From NCBI GenBank assembly GCA_964394145.1, contig CAYMVL010000025.1, forward strand, positions 62,001 through 126,000: a DNA stretch of 64,000 nucleotides, written 5' to 3'. The notes under the pieces are model-generated. The model made no database searches and was not told where the DNA came from. It saw nothing but the letters and a program-made list of their open reading frames with translations. A program made the translations under genes and the position numbers. Positions 33,892-43,087 of the stretch are shown in pieces (position 1 is the stretch's first letter; every line of letters starts with the position of its first letter). The stretch comes from JAFGBN01 sp964394145 (GTDB lineage Bacteria; Chloroflexota; Dehalococcoidia; GIF9; AB-539-J10).

Positions 33892-35322
33892 CTACTCAGT
33901 TAGCTCAGGGTGCAGAATGCCAATGAACGGTAGATTCCGATACTGGCCTTTATAATCGAGCCCATAGCCAACTACAAACTCATCTGGAATTTCAAAGCCT
34001 ACATAGTCAAGGGTCACATCTACCAGGCGGCGTGCCTTCTTATCGAGCAGGGTGCAGACACGAAGGCTGGCAGGTTTGTGAGCTGAAAGATGATTGAGTA
34101 CGTAGTTCAGTGTCATGCCAGTGTCCACAATATCTTCAACCATGACTACGTGTTGCCCTGTCATGTCGATATCGAAATCCTTGGTTATCTTTACCGCCTG
34201 ACCATCAGCTCCATAGTATGAGATAGCCATGAAGTCCACCGTAACCGGAATGGAGAGATGCTGCATCAGGTCAGCCATAAAACAAATAACACCCTTTAAG
34301 ATACCCACCAGCACTACTTGCTCGCCTGCATAATCGTGCGATATGCGTCGGGCCAGTACCCTAACCTTACGCTGAATCTGCGTGTGGCTGTACAAAACGC
34401 GACTGACACCCTCTATCTTGGCTTCACCCAAGGGACCGTAGCCATATTTGGCGAGGAGCTGAAGGTAGTCGCTCTTGTTAAGAAGCTTAATATTAATCTC
34501 GGGGTAGAGCTCCTTAATATGACGGAGTTTGCGGGATTTCTCCGTTATCAGACTCTGTTTCAATGTAGTAAGCTCAACATAAAGGTCTAACTCGGGCAAG
34601 TAGAAATCAGGAGTGAACATTTCAGTTACCGTACCGTTTTCCCATTTCAGAGGGAAAGAACGAGGTTCGTATAGCCACTCTATACGGTAGAAGTCCAGAA
34701 GCTTGGCAAATTCCTTTTCACTGGGATGAGCAAAGCTGGTAGGCCTGAGGGAAGGAGTAGGCAGTTGAGATATTGCAGCTGATTTTAGTCGTAATCTGCC
34801 TGGTTTATAGTCTTTCTCCAGAAATTGATAGAGTTCCGCCTTCTCCAATACAACAGCACATATGTCTGCGACGCTGAGGAGAAATTCCTTGTCAGCTTCG
34901 GAGAACTGATGGGGCTCGCGAGTATAAACCCTGATTTCTCCGCTAGCTTCTCCCCTTCTGAACACGGGTACGCCGAATATAGAGGATATCCCTTGTGCTT
35001 GTGCTATTTCAGGATGCTGGACTTTTTCGTCCCTGGTGGCATCAGCGATAAATACCACTTTCCCATCGAGAATATCCGGGAGGCTTTTGTGGGCGTTAAG
35101 AGGACCCTTCCTCAGATACAGATCGCTCAAACCGTACGTCCCCACAGTGAGCAAATATTCCTTTTCAGGGCTGAGCGCCAGAATTCGACAGCCACTGGCA
35201 GATATGGCCTTAGCAATGCTTTGGGCTATCGAATTACAGACCTTCTTTAGACCGGAACTTGAATTCGCAACCTTGGCGATATGTCTAAGGGCAAAATAGT
35301 GATTGCTTTTGGAGCTACCCAT
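33892..35322 (-). CDS. Fusion protein: GAF domain, PD-(D/E)xK-like domain, hypoxanthine phosphoribosyltransferase
   Basis: Three parts are seen in one protein of about 476 residues (numbering from the GTG at 35328). Residues 20-165 resemble a GAF sensor (LKKVCNSIAQSIAKAISASGCRIL ... SIFGVPVFRRGEASGEIRVYT). Residues 203-295 resemble a restriction-nuclease fold: FAKLLDFYRIEWLYEP, then TPDFYLPELDLYVELT, with D241 and E252 in the right places but Thr where Lys is usual. Residues 305-478 are a full HPRT with ILKGV (343-347), the PRPP loop VEDIVDTGMT (397-406) and FVVGYGLDY. The last part would salvage hypoxanthine or guanine. I start at the ATG at 35322. It follows nrdJ by about 18 bases, in the nrdR-nrdJ transcript. 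Confidence 0.85.
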   Translation of the reverse strand: MGSSKSNHYFALRHIAKVANSSSGLKKVCNSIAQSIAKAISASGCRILALSPEKEYLLTVGTYGLSDLYLRKGPLNAHKSLPDILDGKVVFIADATRDEKVQHPEIAQAQGISSIFGVPVFRRGEASGEIRVYTREPHQFSEADKEFLLSVADICAVVLEKAELYQFLEKDYKPGRLRLKSAAISQLPTPSLRPTSFAHPSEKEFAKLLDFYRIEWLYEPRSFPLKWENGTVTEMFTPDFYLPELDLYVELTTLKQSLITEKSRKLRHIKELYPEINIKLLNKSDYLQLLAKYGYGPLGEAKIEGVSRVLYSHTQIQRKVRVLARRISHDYAGEQVVLVGILKGVICFMADLMQHLSIPVTVDFMAISYYGADGQAVKITKDFDIDMTGQHVVMVEDIVDTGMTLNYVLNHLSAHKPASLRVCTLLDKKARRLVDVTLDYVGFEIPDEFVVGYGLDYKGQYRNLPFIGILHPELTE

Positions 35323-35340
35323 GGTCACTTCCCCTCTACC

Positions 35341-37911
35341 CTATCCGCACTTGGTGAAGCCGCAGTTAAGGCAGATATTACATCCTTCTTGGTAAATCAA
35401 AGGTCCTCCACATTCAGGGCATTGTCCCGCTTGACCGCTTCGCTGCTCTTTCATCTTCGCTTCTTTCAGTTTCGCATCTTTATCTGGCTGCGATACACCT
35501 TTAAGTGTATCAGATTCTTTAGGTTCAGGCATCCCGGCATTGCTGCTAGACTCTTCTTTAATGTATTTCTCAAGCACGCTAGCAATAGCATCGGCGCAGG
35601 ACAAAACAGCATGCCCCTGTTCCCACGCAATAGAAGGACACCTAATCCCACGCAACTGGCGTACAATAGAATTCAAATCCACGCCTGACCTCAAGGTCAG
35701 GGAAATGAGGCGGCTTATGGCTTCAAGCTGAGCTGCAGCACAACCTCCTGCTTTGCCCAAAGTGGAGAAGACCTCACATATCCCCTGTTGGTCAAAATTT
35801 ATGGTCACATAGATGTATCCGCAGCCGGTGCTGACCCTCTCAGTTATCCCTCTCGTGACTTTAGGTCTTTTCCTGGGAGCCAGCTTGACTTCGGCTTTTC
35901 TTGTAGTATCTCCGACAGTGAGGACTTGCTTTTCGCGACTTCTATCTCTGTAAATAGTTATCCCTTTCAGGCCTTCCTGATAAGCCAGCATATATACCTT
36001 GGCGACATCGGCTGGTGTTGCGTCATAGGGGAAATTGACTGTCTTGGATACAGCGCTGTCGGTAAATCTCTGAAAAGCCGCCTGTATCCTGACATGCCAA
36101 TCAGGGCTTAAATCATAGGCGGTGACGAAGAGTCTCTTTATATCTTCGGGCACGTTATCTGCATCCCTTAACCTCTTGCCCTCAGCTAGCTCCCTGATCA
36201 GCTCTGCAGAATAGAACCCATCCCTTTTGGATATTTCCTCAAAGTAAGGATTTACCTCGACGAATTCCTCATTCTCTAGTATATGGCGTATATAACTCAG
36301 CGCAAATATTGGTTCGATGCCGCTGGAACAATTTGCAATTATACTCAGACTGCCCGTCGGAGCGACAGTGGTACGGGAGGCGTTTCGAAAGCGAGGACCA
36401 TCGGGGACATCATAGACGCTGCCTCGGAAGGCGGGGAAAACGCCCCTCTCTCCGGCCAGTTCTATTGAAGCTTTGTTCGACTCCTCAGATATAAACTTCA
36501 TAACCTCCTCGGCGATAGAAATCGCTTGTTCGGTATCGTAAGGAACCTCGAGCCGAATCAGCATATCGGCAAAACCCATCACCCCTAGACCTATCTTCCT
36601 GGTAGCTCTAGTGCGCTCACCAATCTGGGGCAGAGGAAACTGGTTAACGTCAATAACATCATCGAGAAAGCGCACTGCCAGCTTCACTGTTTGCGACAGC
36701 TTGGCATAGTCAATCCTCCACTGTCCATCCTGGAGGACCACCATTTTAGCCAGGTTTATAGAACCTAGATTACAGGACTCATAAGGAAGCAAGGGTTGCT
36801 CACCACAGGGATTGGTGCTTTCGATTTTACCCAATTCAGGCGTAGGGTTATGCCTGTTTATCTCGTCAATAAACACGACACCTGGGTCGCCGGTACGCCA
36901 CGCCATGTCAACTATCTTATTGAATACCTCCTTAGCATTCAGTGTACCGGTGACCTCTCCGGTTCGTGGATTCACCAAATTGTAGTCAGCTTCTTTCTGC
37001 ACCGCCTGTATGAAACTATCAGTCACGGCTACAGAGAGATTAAAATTGGTCAGATTTTCAGGGTCTTCCTTGGCGGTGATGAACCGCATGATATCTGGAT
37101 GGTCAACAGCCAGTATCGCCATATTAGCTCCACGCCGCATACCACCTTGCTTTATCACATCGGTAGTAGTATCAAAGGTGCGCATGAAAGAAACAGGCCC
37201 GCTGGCAACGCCGCCTGTCGAACCAACTCTGTCCTTTTCCGGTCTGAGTCGAGAAAAGGAAAAACCGGTGCCGCCGCCACTCTTGTGAATTAAGGCTGTG
37301 TACTTGACAGCATCAAAAATGGATTCCATAGAATCATCAATGGGGATAACGAAACAGGCTGATAGTTGGCCCAACTCACGACCGGCGTTCATGAGCGTGG
37401 GCGTATTGGGCAAAAATTTCAGGCTTGCCATCAATTCGTAGAATGCCTCTTCCAGAGCAGACGTGTCTGCTTTGGGGTCATAAAAAAGCTCGGCTGAGGC
37501 GACGTGCCTGGCTACGCGGCGAAACAGCTCTTGAGGAGTCTCAATTACCGTTCCCTTCTCGTCTTTTATCAGATATCTTCTTTCCAGGACTCTCAAGGCA
37601 TTATCGCTAAGGTGTATTCCGGAGACGACCTGGCCCTTAGCTTGAGGAGAAAAATCATCCGCGGTTATCACTTCCTCAACTATTGCTTTGATTCTTGAGG
37701 AGGACAGTGCCGGGCCTGTGCGCGGAGAAACAAGGTCCTCCATACCTGGCAGGGGACGAGCCAGTTCCAGTCGTTGGCTTACCTGTTGTGTAAACTTCTC
37801 CAGCATCTTTCTATCACTTATGCCGATGGCCTCGGCGGCAGCGAAAACAGCCTGAGCTACCATATCCTGCCCTGCAGATTTCTTGTCGGCACTTCTGCGG
37901 ATTCTAGCCAT
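35341..37911 (-). CDS. nrdJ: Adenosylcobalamin-dependent (class II) ribonucleotide reductase
   Basis: Class II reductase of 856 residues, making deoxynucleotides without oxygen using coenzyme B12. Visible: LSDNALRVLERRYL, the GGGTGFSFSRLRP loop with the downstream GGVASGPVSFM, STNPCGEQPL with the active-site Cys and Glu, PTGSLSIIANCSSGIEP, and a C-terminal zinc-finger-like tail (CPECGG...CLNCGFTKCG) that carries the redox thiols. It overlaps the end of nrdR by 8 bases. Expression should be controlled by NrdR through boxes upstream of nrdR. Confidence 0.95.
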   Translation of the reverse strand: MARIRRSADKKSAGQDMVAQAVFAAAEAIGISDRKMLEKFTQQVSQRLELARPLPGMEDLVSPRTGPALSSSRIKAIVEEVITADDFSPQAKGQVVSGIHLSDNALRVLERRYLIKDEKGTVIETPQELFRRVARHVASAELFYDPKADTSALEEAFYELMASLKFLPNTPTLMNAGRELGQLSACFVIPIDDSMESIFDAVKYTALIHKSGGGTGFSFSRLRPEKDRVGSTGGVASGPVSFMRTFDTTTDVIKQGGMRRGANMAILAVDHPDIMRFITAKEDPENLTNFNLSVAVTDSFIQAVQKEADYNLVNPRTGEVTGTLNAKEVFNKIVDMAWRTGDPGVVFIDEINRHNPTPELGKIESTNPCGEQPLLPYESCNLGSINLAKMVVLQDGQWRIDYAKLSQTVKLAVRFLDDVIDVNQFPLPQIGERTRATRKIGLGVMGFADMLIRLEVPYDTEQAISIAEEVMKFISEESNKASIELAGERGVFPAFRGSVYDVPDGPRFRNASRTTVAPTGSLSIIANCSSGIEPIFALSYIRHILENEEFVEVNPYFEEISKRDGFYSAELIRELAEGKRLRDADNVPEDIKRLFVTAYDLSPDWHVRIQAAFQRFTDSAVSKTVNFPYDATPADVAKVYMLAYQEGLKGITIYRDRSREKQVLTVGDTTRKAEVKLAPRKRPKVTRGITERVSTGCGYIYVTINFDQQGICEVFSTLGKAGGCAAAQLEAISRLISLTLRSGVDLNSIVRQLRGIRCPSIAWEQGHAVLSCADAIASVLEKYIKEESSSNAGMPEPKESDTLKGVSQPDKDAKLKEAKMKEQRSGQAGQCPECGGPLIYQEGCNICLNCGFTKCG

Positions 37912-38467
37912 TTTTACCTCCCACCGATTTATGAGTTAAAGACGCCTTGCATGGCACTCCGTGTTGGGAATTTCCCGCTTTGGCAGGCAGCAGTGGCAGC
38001 TGATTTGCCGGCGTCACAGTGCCACCCATAGCCAGATTATCCACTGCTTGTTTCAAGGTACCGATGTCGGCGAATTCCCGATAGACGCTAGCGAAGCGAA
38101 TGTACGCTATATGGTCCAGTTTCTTCAAGCCCTCCATCACCAGGTCACCAATGAAGGAAGTAGCAACTTCAGCTTTGCCCGTGTTGTAAAGTTCGGACTC
38201 TATGCTGTCTATAAGCTTATCAATGGCACCGGTAGGGAGGGGCCGTTTCTCACAGGCTCTGTGAATACCAAGCGAGAGTTTTTCCCGGTCGAATACCTCA
38301 CGACGGCCCTCTTTCTTAATGACAAATATACTCCGCATCTGTATGCGTTCATGTGTGGTAAAGCGACCTCCACAGGCAAGACATTTCCTTCGCCGCCTCA
38401 CAAAGCCGTCCAGATCCCTCGAATCTATAACCCTAGACTCCTGACCACCACAATAAGGACACCTCAT
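37904..38467 (-). CDS. nrdR: Transcriptional repressor NrdR
   Basis: Protein of 187 residues. The zinc ribbon CPYCGGQESRVIDSRDLDGFVRRRRKCLACGGRFTTHERI binds DNA; the following ATP-cone (FVIKKEGRREVFDREKLSLGIHRACEKRPLP) senses dATP/ATP. The family is usually 150-160 residues; the extra 30 at the C-terminus are of no known type. It heads the transcript nrdR-nrdJ-GAF/HPRT and so controls its own promoter. Confidence 0.95.
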   Translation of the reverse strand: MRCPYCGGQESRVIDSRDLDGFVRRRRKCLACGGRFTTHERIQMRSIFVIKKEGRREVFDREKLSLGIHRACEKRPLPTGAIDKLIDSIESELYNTGKAEVATSFIGDLVMEGLKKLDHIAYIRFASVYREFADIGTLKQAVDNLAMGGTVTPANQLPLLPAKAGNSQHGVPCKASLTHKSVGGKNG

Positions 38468-38471
38468 AAAC

Positions 38472-38518
38472 CCCCCAATAATTGTGTTACAGAGTCAGTA
38501 TACCACTACATATAGTAT
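38472..38518 (-). promoter_or_regulatory. nrdR promoter with two NrdR boxes
   Basis: On the minus strand a TATACT -10 (38497-38502) lies 17 bases from TTGCAT. The spacer holds a near-perfect NrdR box (38503-38518; core ACTACATATAGT, 11 of 12 to consensus). A second, degenerate box ending in TTGTGT lies at 38472-38487, its centre 31 bases away, that is three helical turns, the known spacing of NrdR box pairs. Confidence 0.72.
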
Positions 38519-38578
38519 AATGCAACTCTTGAGTCCGTGATAGAGCAATAATATGAGGCTAATAATAGAACGCTGCTG

Positions 38579-39361
38579 TCATCTGAATTCAGAGTACCTG
38601 ATGTTATCCGGGTCAAGTTTCCTGATGATACTCAATTCCTCTTCGCTAGGTATCTCCGTACTCGGTGTATCCTGAGGTACCTCGACCTCAAATCCGGTGC
38701 TCTCCCGAACCATTTCAGCAGTGACGCCCGGGTGAATCGACTCCACCTTCATTAGCTTCGTCTCCTCGGCAAAACTGTAAACAGCCAGGTTGCTTACAAC
38801 TTTTATCTCCGATGGCCAAGCCCCTGTCTTTTCCCTGCTGTCACCTCCCTCGAAGTATCCCACCCCGGTCTTAAAATCCACCTTTTCCACGAAGACCCGC
38901 CGGCTCTGCCTCGGGGCCCAGATAACAAGCCTGGGCATGATCGCTGTCAGATGAGCGGTAGCTGCCCCTCCAGGCAACCTGACTTTTGGCTTGGCATATT
39001 CGCCTATGGCACTGAGGTTTATGTTGCCATACTTATCCACCTGCGCAGCACCCAGAAACATCAGATCAACTTCCTTCCTCTGGCAAAGATCAAACATATC
39101 AACGAGCTCCAGAAATACTGTAGCCCCTCTGGACAGCCTCGGGTCCGCGGACGAAATCTTCAAGGTCAGCCTGCCGAGGTCAGGATCGAGCCCCTCGGCA
39201 ACACCCATAAAGACAGAATTAGGTGCATGTGTAAGCTTCGCCAAAGCCATGGCCATGATTGGCAGGGGTGAGGCTAAGCCATGCAGTACCTTGTCCCCAT
39301 CTTCTATTTGCTTGGCCATAGCTTTAATCATAATCTCTGGGACCAGTCCAGTCTCAGCCAT
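38579..39361 (-). CDS. CoA-transferase subunit B (family I, glutaconate-CoA-transferase-like)
   Basis: Beta subunit of 260 residues. The opening ILKAMA-like stretch and GLASPLPIMAMALAKLTHAPNSVFMGVAEGLDPD resemble glutaconate or 3-oxoacid CoA-transferase B chains; Glu56 is a candidate for the catalytic glutamate that forms the CoA thioester. LMFLGAAQVDKYGNINLSAIG and RLPGGAATAHL are the family motifs. It follows the A subunit by 5 bases. The substrate acid is unknown. Confidence 0.88.
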   Translation of the reverse strand: MAETGLVPEIMIKAMAKQIEDGDKVLHGLASPLPIMAMALAKLTHAPNSVFMGVAEGLDPDLGRLTLKISSADPRLSRGATVFLELVDMFDLCQRKEVDLMFLGAAQVDKYGNINLSAIGEYAKPKVRLPGGAATAHLTAIMPRLVIWAPRQSRRVFVEKVDFKTGVGYFEGGDSREKTGAWPSEIKVVSNLAVYSFAEETKLMKVESIHPGVTAEMVRESTGFEVEVPQDTPSTEIPSEEELSIIRKLDPDNIRYSEFR

Positions 39362-39366
39362 TCACA

Positions 39367-40257
39367 TCACCTCCCTCCGGCGAAAACATATTTGTCCAAA
39401 TACTCCGGGAACCTGCCATCTCTAACCATGTCAACATATTCCCGTATATGTTCATAGTCTGCATCATAGAGCCCGTAACAAGAGCCAGGATAAGCCCCCC
39501 CGGGCAAATGCACTATTGCATCAACATAAGGATATGGCAGTGTGATCCTGTAAGGCTCAAGCTTCATCGTGTCAGCGTCAATAATTTCTTCTACAGACAC
39601 TATTACCTTCCTCGCCGCTTTTGCCTTCCAGACATCTTCAAACCTGCCACCCCAGATTTGAACGTTGCCATAGACATCCGCCCGCTGCGCGTGAATCAAG
39701 GCAACGTCCGGTTCGATAGCTCTCACGGACACGATATCCTCACCGGTAAAGGGGTCTTTGCCGAGCTTATAAATTCCCTTATCTATGCCAATTTTGAGAA
39801 GGTCCGTGCCTAAGATGCCTCTTACAGGCATAGATGGGATTCCCATGGAGGCAGCGCGGAGTCCGTTTATTAATGCACCACAGGTGTCCTCTATTACCTC
39901 GATTTTCCCATCCTCAGCCGCCTTTCTGAAGTTTAGAGCAAACCCGAATAGCTCCAGCCCAAGCATGGCAAACCGAACGCTGCTGGCTACACCTGCCCCG
40001 ATGAGCAGATCGAAACCTATGGCCGGTTCCCTGTCCACTAGCCTCAGACCTCTCTTCTCCTGTCTGATTATTTCTCTGATCAATTCCATGGGAACCCTAT
40101 GAAAGGAAAGCCCCCCGGTCGTTAGCAGATCACCATCTCTAACTAGCCCGATTGCCTCCTCTATGTTAATCAGTTCCCCTTTCAAGCTCTGCCTCCTTTT
40201 GACACGGCTCAGGCCGTAATCCCCGCCATTATATTCCTTAACGCTGGATAGCAGCAA
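39367..40257 (-). CDS. CoA-transferase subunit A (family I)
   Basis: Alpha subunit of 296 residues (DGDLLTTGGLSFHRVPMELIREIIRQ, then PDVALIHAQRADVYGNVQIWGG). It pairs with the B subunit just downstream. The likely start lies at or after the ATG-like codon at 40257; the first residues before SLKGELINIEEAI are not typical of the family, so the true start may be internal (for example near 40190). Partner of oxidoreductase porCDAB nearby in acid/acyl-CoA metabolism, by inference. Confidence 0.86.
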   Translation of the reverse strand: MLLSSVKEYNGGDYGLSRVKRRQSLKGELINIEEAIGLVRDGDLLTTGGLSFHRVPMELIREIIRQEKRGLRLVDREPAIGFDLLIGAGVASSVRFAMLGLELFGFALNFRKAAEDGKIEVIEDTCGALINGLRAASMGIPSMPVRGILGTDLLKIGIDKGIYKLGKDPFTGEDIVSVRAIEPDVALIHAQRADVYGNVQIWGGRFEDVWKAKAARKVIVSVEEIIDADTMKLEPYRITLPYPYVDAIVHLPGGAYPGSCYGLYDADYEHIREYVDMVRDGRFPEYLDKYVFAGGR

Positions 40258-40504
40258 AGATTTTCTGCCCCTGACTGCGCAGCTAACAGCGAAGAAAGAA
40301 TCTTATGTAAAGTCTCTTCAAATAGACTCTGACCTCTCCTCTTCCTCCCTCCATTCCTGACCTTATGCACCATGCTAGCGTATGCAGCAGCCAGCACATA
40401 CCTCTAGAGAATATCCCGGCAGATACGAATGGTACAGACTGAAAAAGCAAGCGAGGCTAACAGCCTCGGCATACTATACGAGATGACTGACCGGTTCCGT
40501 TTAT

Positions 40505-40580
40505 GGTCGGGGTGAGAGGATTTGAACCTCCGACCTCATGGTCCCAAACCATGCGCGCTAGCCGCTGCGCCACACCCCGA
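40505..40580 (-). tRNA. tRNA-Pro (TGG)
   Basis: Cloverleaf with acceptor CGGGGTG/CACCCCG, anticodon arm CATGG-TTTGGGA-CCATG (anticodon TGG) and T arm GGAGG-TTCAAAT-CCTCT. The C1-G72 type acceptor is that of bacterial Pro tRNA. The 3' CCA is encoded. Confidence 0.95.
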
Positions 40581-40646
40581 ATACCCGAATATATTATAGT
40601 AGCTAAAGAAAATTGAAGCAATCAGGACCTTGCCCGCCAGAAAAAA

Positions 40647-41582
40647 TCAGGCTCCAAAACAGGACACCTTTGCCTTGAGCTGAGCGTAGTCCTGGTTAAC
40701 GCGCTCTTGAATCTTCTGAATCTCTTCCTCCGGCAGGTGTCTATATCGTCCCTGCACCTTAAGGTACTCCACAACCGGCTTGAGCTTTGGCCGATCAACG
40801 TTCAATTTGTAGCGACCTTCCTCCACCTCATAGAGAGGAAAGATGCCCGTCTCCACAGCAAGACGACCTATCTCAACAGTGCTCTCGGGAGCAGTCCTCC
40901 ATCCCGTAGGACAGACGGCCAGGACATGCACATATGCTGGGCCTTTAACCTCCGCTCCCTTCTTGACCTTCTTCATCAAATCGAATGGATAGCTGGGGCA
41001 AGCCGTAGCCACATATGGTGCGTTGTGTGCAGCTACTATCTCCGGCATGTTCTTCTTCCAGGTAACCTGCCCGATGCTGAACTTTCCCGCAGGTGAGGTT
41101 GTAGTCGAAGCTCCGTAGGGAGTTGAACCCGACCGCTGGATACCCGTATTCATATATGCTTCGTTGTCCAGGCAGATGTAGAGGAAGTCATGCCCTCTCT
41201 CTATAGCTCCTGACAGCGCCTGCAGTCCTATGTCGCTTGTCCCGCCATCTCCCGCTATGGCGACAGAGTTGATATCGCTCTGCGGTATTTTCCCTTTCCG
41301 CATCAACGTTTTCAATCCCTCCTCAATTCCTGAAATCTCAGCGGCAGTATTTTCAAACAGTGTGTGCAGCCAGGGAAGACGCCAGGAGGTAACCGGCAGA
41401 GGTGTGGTGCAGACCTCAGCACAGCCGGTAGCCATAGCGATTATGGTATTCTGGCCCAGTGCTTTTAAGGCAAGCCTTATTGCCAGAGCTTCGCCACAGC
41501 CGATACAAAAACTGTGCCCCTCAGCAAGATACTCCTCTGTCGATACGTAGTTCTTCCCGAACTTTATCGCCTTCTGTTGCAT
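40647..41582 (-). CDS. porB: 2-oxoacid:ferredoxin oxidoreductase, beta subunit
   Basis: Thiamine-diphosphate-binding beta chain of 311 residues. Seen are the FCIGCGEALAIRLALKAL opening with the cluster-type Cys pair, ATGCAEVCTTPLPVTSWRLPWLHTLFENTAAEISGIE, and the TPP motif GDGGTSDIGLQALSGAIERGHDFLYICLDNEAYMNTGIQRS. These are pyruvate-type features. With the alpha, gamma and delta genes it makes a four-subunit pyruvate or 2-oxoacid synthase that moves electrons to ferredoxin. It lies 1 base from porA. Confidence 0.93.
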   Translation of the reverse strand: MQQKAIKFGKNYVSTEEYLAEGHSFCIGCGEALAIRLALKALGQNTIIAMATGCAEVCTTPLPVTSWRLPWLHTLFENTAAEISGIEEGLKTLMRKGKIPQSDINSVAIAGDGGTSDIGLQALSGAIERGHDFLYICLDNEAYMNTGIQRSGSTPYGASTTTSPAGKFSIGQVTWKKNMPEIVAAHNAPYVATACPSYPFDLMKKVKKGAEVKGPAYVHVLAVCPTGWRTAPESTVEIGRLAVETGIFPLYEVEEGRYKLNVDRPKLKPVVEYLKVQGRYRHLPEEEIQKIQERVNQDYAQLKAKVSCFGA

Positions 41583-41583
41583 G

Positions 41584-42780
41584 CTATCCCCTTATTCCCG
41601 TTACCTTTCCCCTTACCCCTACCGTCTCGAAAAGTTCCTCAGACCCATTCTCCGCAACCTCCCTGCCCCTATCGAAAACATACTCAAAATCCTTCACCGA
41701 CATATCTCTGCCACCCAACCCACCCACAAACCCGACCACCTTTGGCGCCCCTGTTAGGCCATATAAAGCTGACTTGATCTCCGAATAGACCGGCCCTCCG
41801 GGGCCTCCGAAGGAAATACAGCGATCGAAGACTATGAGGACTGCTGCATCCTTCACCGCCCGACGCAATTCCTCAAAGGGGAAAGGCCTCCACAGCCGCA
41901 AATGTATCAGGCCGACACGCTCTCCCTTGGCTCTCTTCTCATCCACAACCAGCTTTGCTGTTTCGCTGAAACTTCCCTGAATGACAAGCAGCGTCGAGGC
42001 GTCTTCAGCCTTATACGGCTCGACCGGGTAATAATAGCGACCGAATGCGTCACCAAATTCCTTCCATCCCTCCAGTATTATTTCCTTGGATTTCCTGAAG
42101 GCTACCTCCTGAGCTGCTTTCGCCTCAAAATATATGTCTGGAGGGCCGAAGGCTCCGTGAGTCATGGCTTTGCTCGGGTCCAGTGCAAACGGGTACTGGA
42201 ATCTGGGCAGAAATGCGTCCACCTCCGCCTGCTCCGGCAGAATCACCGGCTCTATTACGTGGGACAGGTGAAATCCGTCAAGGTGCACCATCACCGGAAA
42301 CAGGACACGCCGGTCTTCGCCCACGCGAAAAGCCCACAGAGTCATATCAAATGCCTGCTGGTTGTTCTCGCAGAACACCTGAATCCAGCCGGTATCTCTA
42401 ACTGCCATAGCGTCAGAGTGGTCCCCCCAGACACTTAACGGCGCCGAAATAGCCCTGTTACATATCACCATTACTATAGGATACCTCATAGATGAGGCGA
42501 CATAGACAACTTCGTGCATGAGCTCCAGCCCCTGGCCCGCCGTAGTGGTGAAGGTTCTGGCGCCCACCGCTGCAGACCCAACACAGGCGCTCATAGCCGA
42601 GTGCTCCGATTCAACCGGTATATAGGATGCATCCAGTTCGCCGTTAGCCACCATTTCAGCAAGCCGCTCAGGAATATGCGTCTGCGGTGTTATGGGATAT
42701 GCAGCGATAACATCCACATCGGCCATCTTCACCGCTTCCGCGACCGCATGTGAAGCCTCCAGCCCCAATCTTCTGCTCAT
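41584..42780 (-). CDS. porA: 2-oxoacid:ferredoxin oxidoreductase, alpha subunit
   Basis: Alpha chain of 398 residues. Motifs: AAYPITPQTHIPERLAEM, the YIPVESEHSAMSACVGSAAVGARTFTTTAGQGL stretch, and the Rossmann-like C-terminal domain. The ATG at 42780 is preceded by GAGGAGGA and overlaps the porD stop as ATGA; the frame continues 18 codons upstream but without sense. The pattern follows Thermotoga and archaeal pyruvate oxidoreductase. The exact 2-oxoacid cannot be fixed, pyruvate being the likeliest. Confidence 0.93.
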   Translation of the reverse strand: MSRRLGLEASHAVAEAVKMADVDVIAAYPITPQTHIPERLAEMVANGELDASYIPVESEHSAMSACVGSAAVGARTFTTTAGQGLELMHEVVYVASSMRYPIVMVICNRAISAPLSVWGDHSDAMAVRDTGWIQVFCENNQQAFDMTLWAFRVGEDRRVLFPVMVHLDGFHLSHVIEPVILPEQAEVDAFLPRFQYPFALDPSKAMTHGAFGPPDIYFEAKAAQEVAFRKSKEIILEGWKEFGDAFGRYYYPVEPYKAEDASTLLVIQGSFSETAKLVVDEKRAKGERVGLIHLRLWRPFPFEELRRAVKDAAVLIVFDRCISFGGPGGPVYSEIKSALYGLTGAPKVVGFVGGLGGRDMSVKDFEYVFDRGREVAENGSEELFETVGVRGKVTGIRG

Positions 42781-43085
42781 GCTTCCTCCTCCTCTATCAT
42801 AGTTATAGCTCCGGTAGGACAGACACTGGCACAAATACCGCAGCCCTTGCAGTAGTCAAGGTCGGGTTCATAATATCCGTCCTCCTGAAGCCTGATGGCT
42901 ACATCAGGACAGTAAAGCCAGCACAAGCCACATTTGGTGCATTTCTCTCTATTCACCACCGGCCTGTCGGACCTCCACTCACCGGTCCTGCGCGGAGCGG
43001 CGTTCCCGGCATCCGTCACTATATTGCCAACTTCCATATCTTTCCAGGTGAAGTCGTTAGCCGTCTTGAGTTTTCGCGCTGCCAT
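42777..43085 (-). CDS. porD: 2-oxoacid:ferredoxin oxidoreductase, delta (ferredoxin) subunit
   Basis: Protein of 102 residues with two [4Fe-4S] binding motifs: CTKCGLCWLYCP and CKGCGICASVCP. It passes electrons from the thiamine site to soluble ferredoxin. It has a short N-terminal lead (SDRPVVNREKCTKCG) as in PorD. It is followed by porA through a 4-base overlap and preceded by porC by 2 bases. Confidence 0.94.
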   Translation of the reverse strand: MAARKLKTANDFTWKDMEVGNIVTDAGNAAPRRTGEWRSDRPVVNREKCTKCGLCWLYCPDVAIRLQEDGYYEPDLDYCKGCGICASVCPTGAITMIEEEEA

Positions 43086-43087
43086 TT

